Positions 22,973-22,977 of a stretch of DNA of 22,977 bases are shown here, piece after piece (positions within the stretch are counted from its first letter, which is position 1; each line of letters opens with the position of its first letter). The DNA comes from a virus. Where the stretch lies: the IMG/VR virus record IMGVR_UViG_3300046777_000715, positions 1-22,977 of that record; one strand, given 5' to 3'. The position numbers were made by a program, and so were the translations under genes. Under the pieces are notes generated by a model that worked only from the letters and a program-made list of their open reading frames with translations, was not told the origin of the DNA and made no database searches.

Positions 22973-22977
22973 TACAC

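Overview
This window looks like part of the late structural region of a contractile-tailed (T4-like myovirus) phage genome. It is AT-rich, and every convincing gene lies on the minus strand, so it should be read right to left. The anchors are a gp18-family tail sheath protein, a gp19-family tail tube protein of almost exactly the T4 length, and a gp26-like baseplate hub protein. No host can be named from the sequence. Most starts have weak or no Shine-Dalgarno sequence and AT-rich leaders, which would suit a host such as a member of the Bacteroidota, but that is only an inference.

Layout in the direction of transcription: (1) 22972 to 16673 holds a small beta-rich protein, a 901-residue fibre ending in a C1q-like head, a 254-residue fibrinogen-like head protein, a 147-residue short fibre and a 660-residue fibre, closed by a strong UUCG-loop terminator. 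(2) 16557 to 5803 holds a 234-residue short fibre, two giant fibres (1307 and 1680 residues) that each end in a peptidase S74 self-cleaving chaperone domain, and a GT-B type glycosyltransferase. (3) 5792 to 4032 holds a 586-residue protein in which an intein-like Hint domain sits between an N-terminal structural part and a C-terminal LamG (concanavalin-like) domain. (4) 3962 to 53 holds sheath, tube, a second hairpin terminator, the gp26-like protein and an overlapping 80-residue protein that may be a gp51-like hub assembly factor.

The fibre genes are built from shared parts: a short N-terminal (R)RG..L..GE type module, long runs of TASVDTKFTTLQ-type units in multiples of seven residues (probable trimeric coiled coil), recurring beta 'knob' modules (GNLTV.GT...NST.V..GDNI.ELN), GSSQ-type short repeats, and different heads. 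Together they look like a set of exchangeable receptor-binding proteins. Three neighbouring proteins carry domains of self-processing families (two S74, one Hint), and the glycosyltransferase lies between them.

A nine-base element reading ATATTTATA on the coding strand lies ahead of most transcription-unit starts, usually 15 to 49 bases before the start codon, and is absent immediately before genes that follow their neighbour within a few bases. It resembles the T4 late promoter TATAAATA with two changes and is proposed as this phage's late promoter. No tRNA, CRISPR, insertion sequence or stretch over 300 bases without a gene was seen. The longest gene-free gaps are 115 bases (16558-16672) and 100 bases (1080-1179), and both hold terminators and promoter-like sites. 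The most interesting item is the Hint domain ending in His-Asn-Lys inside the LamG structural protein.
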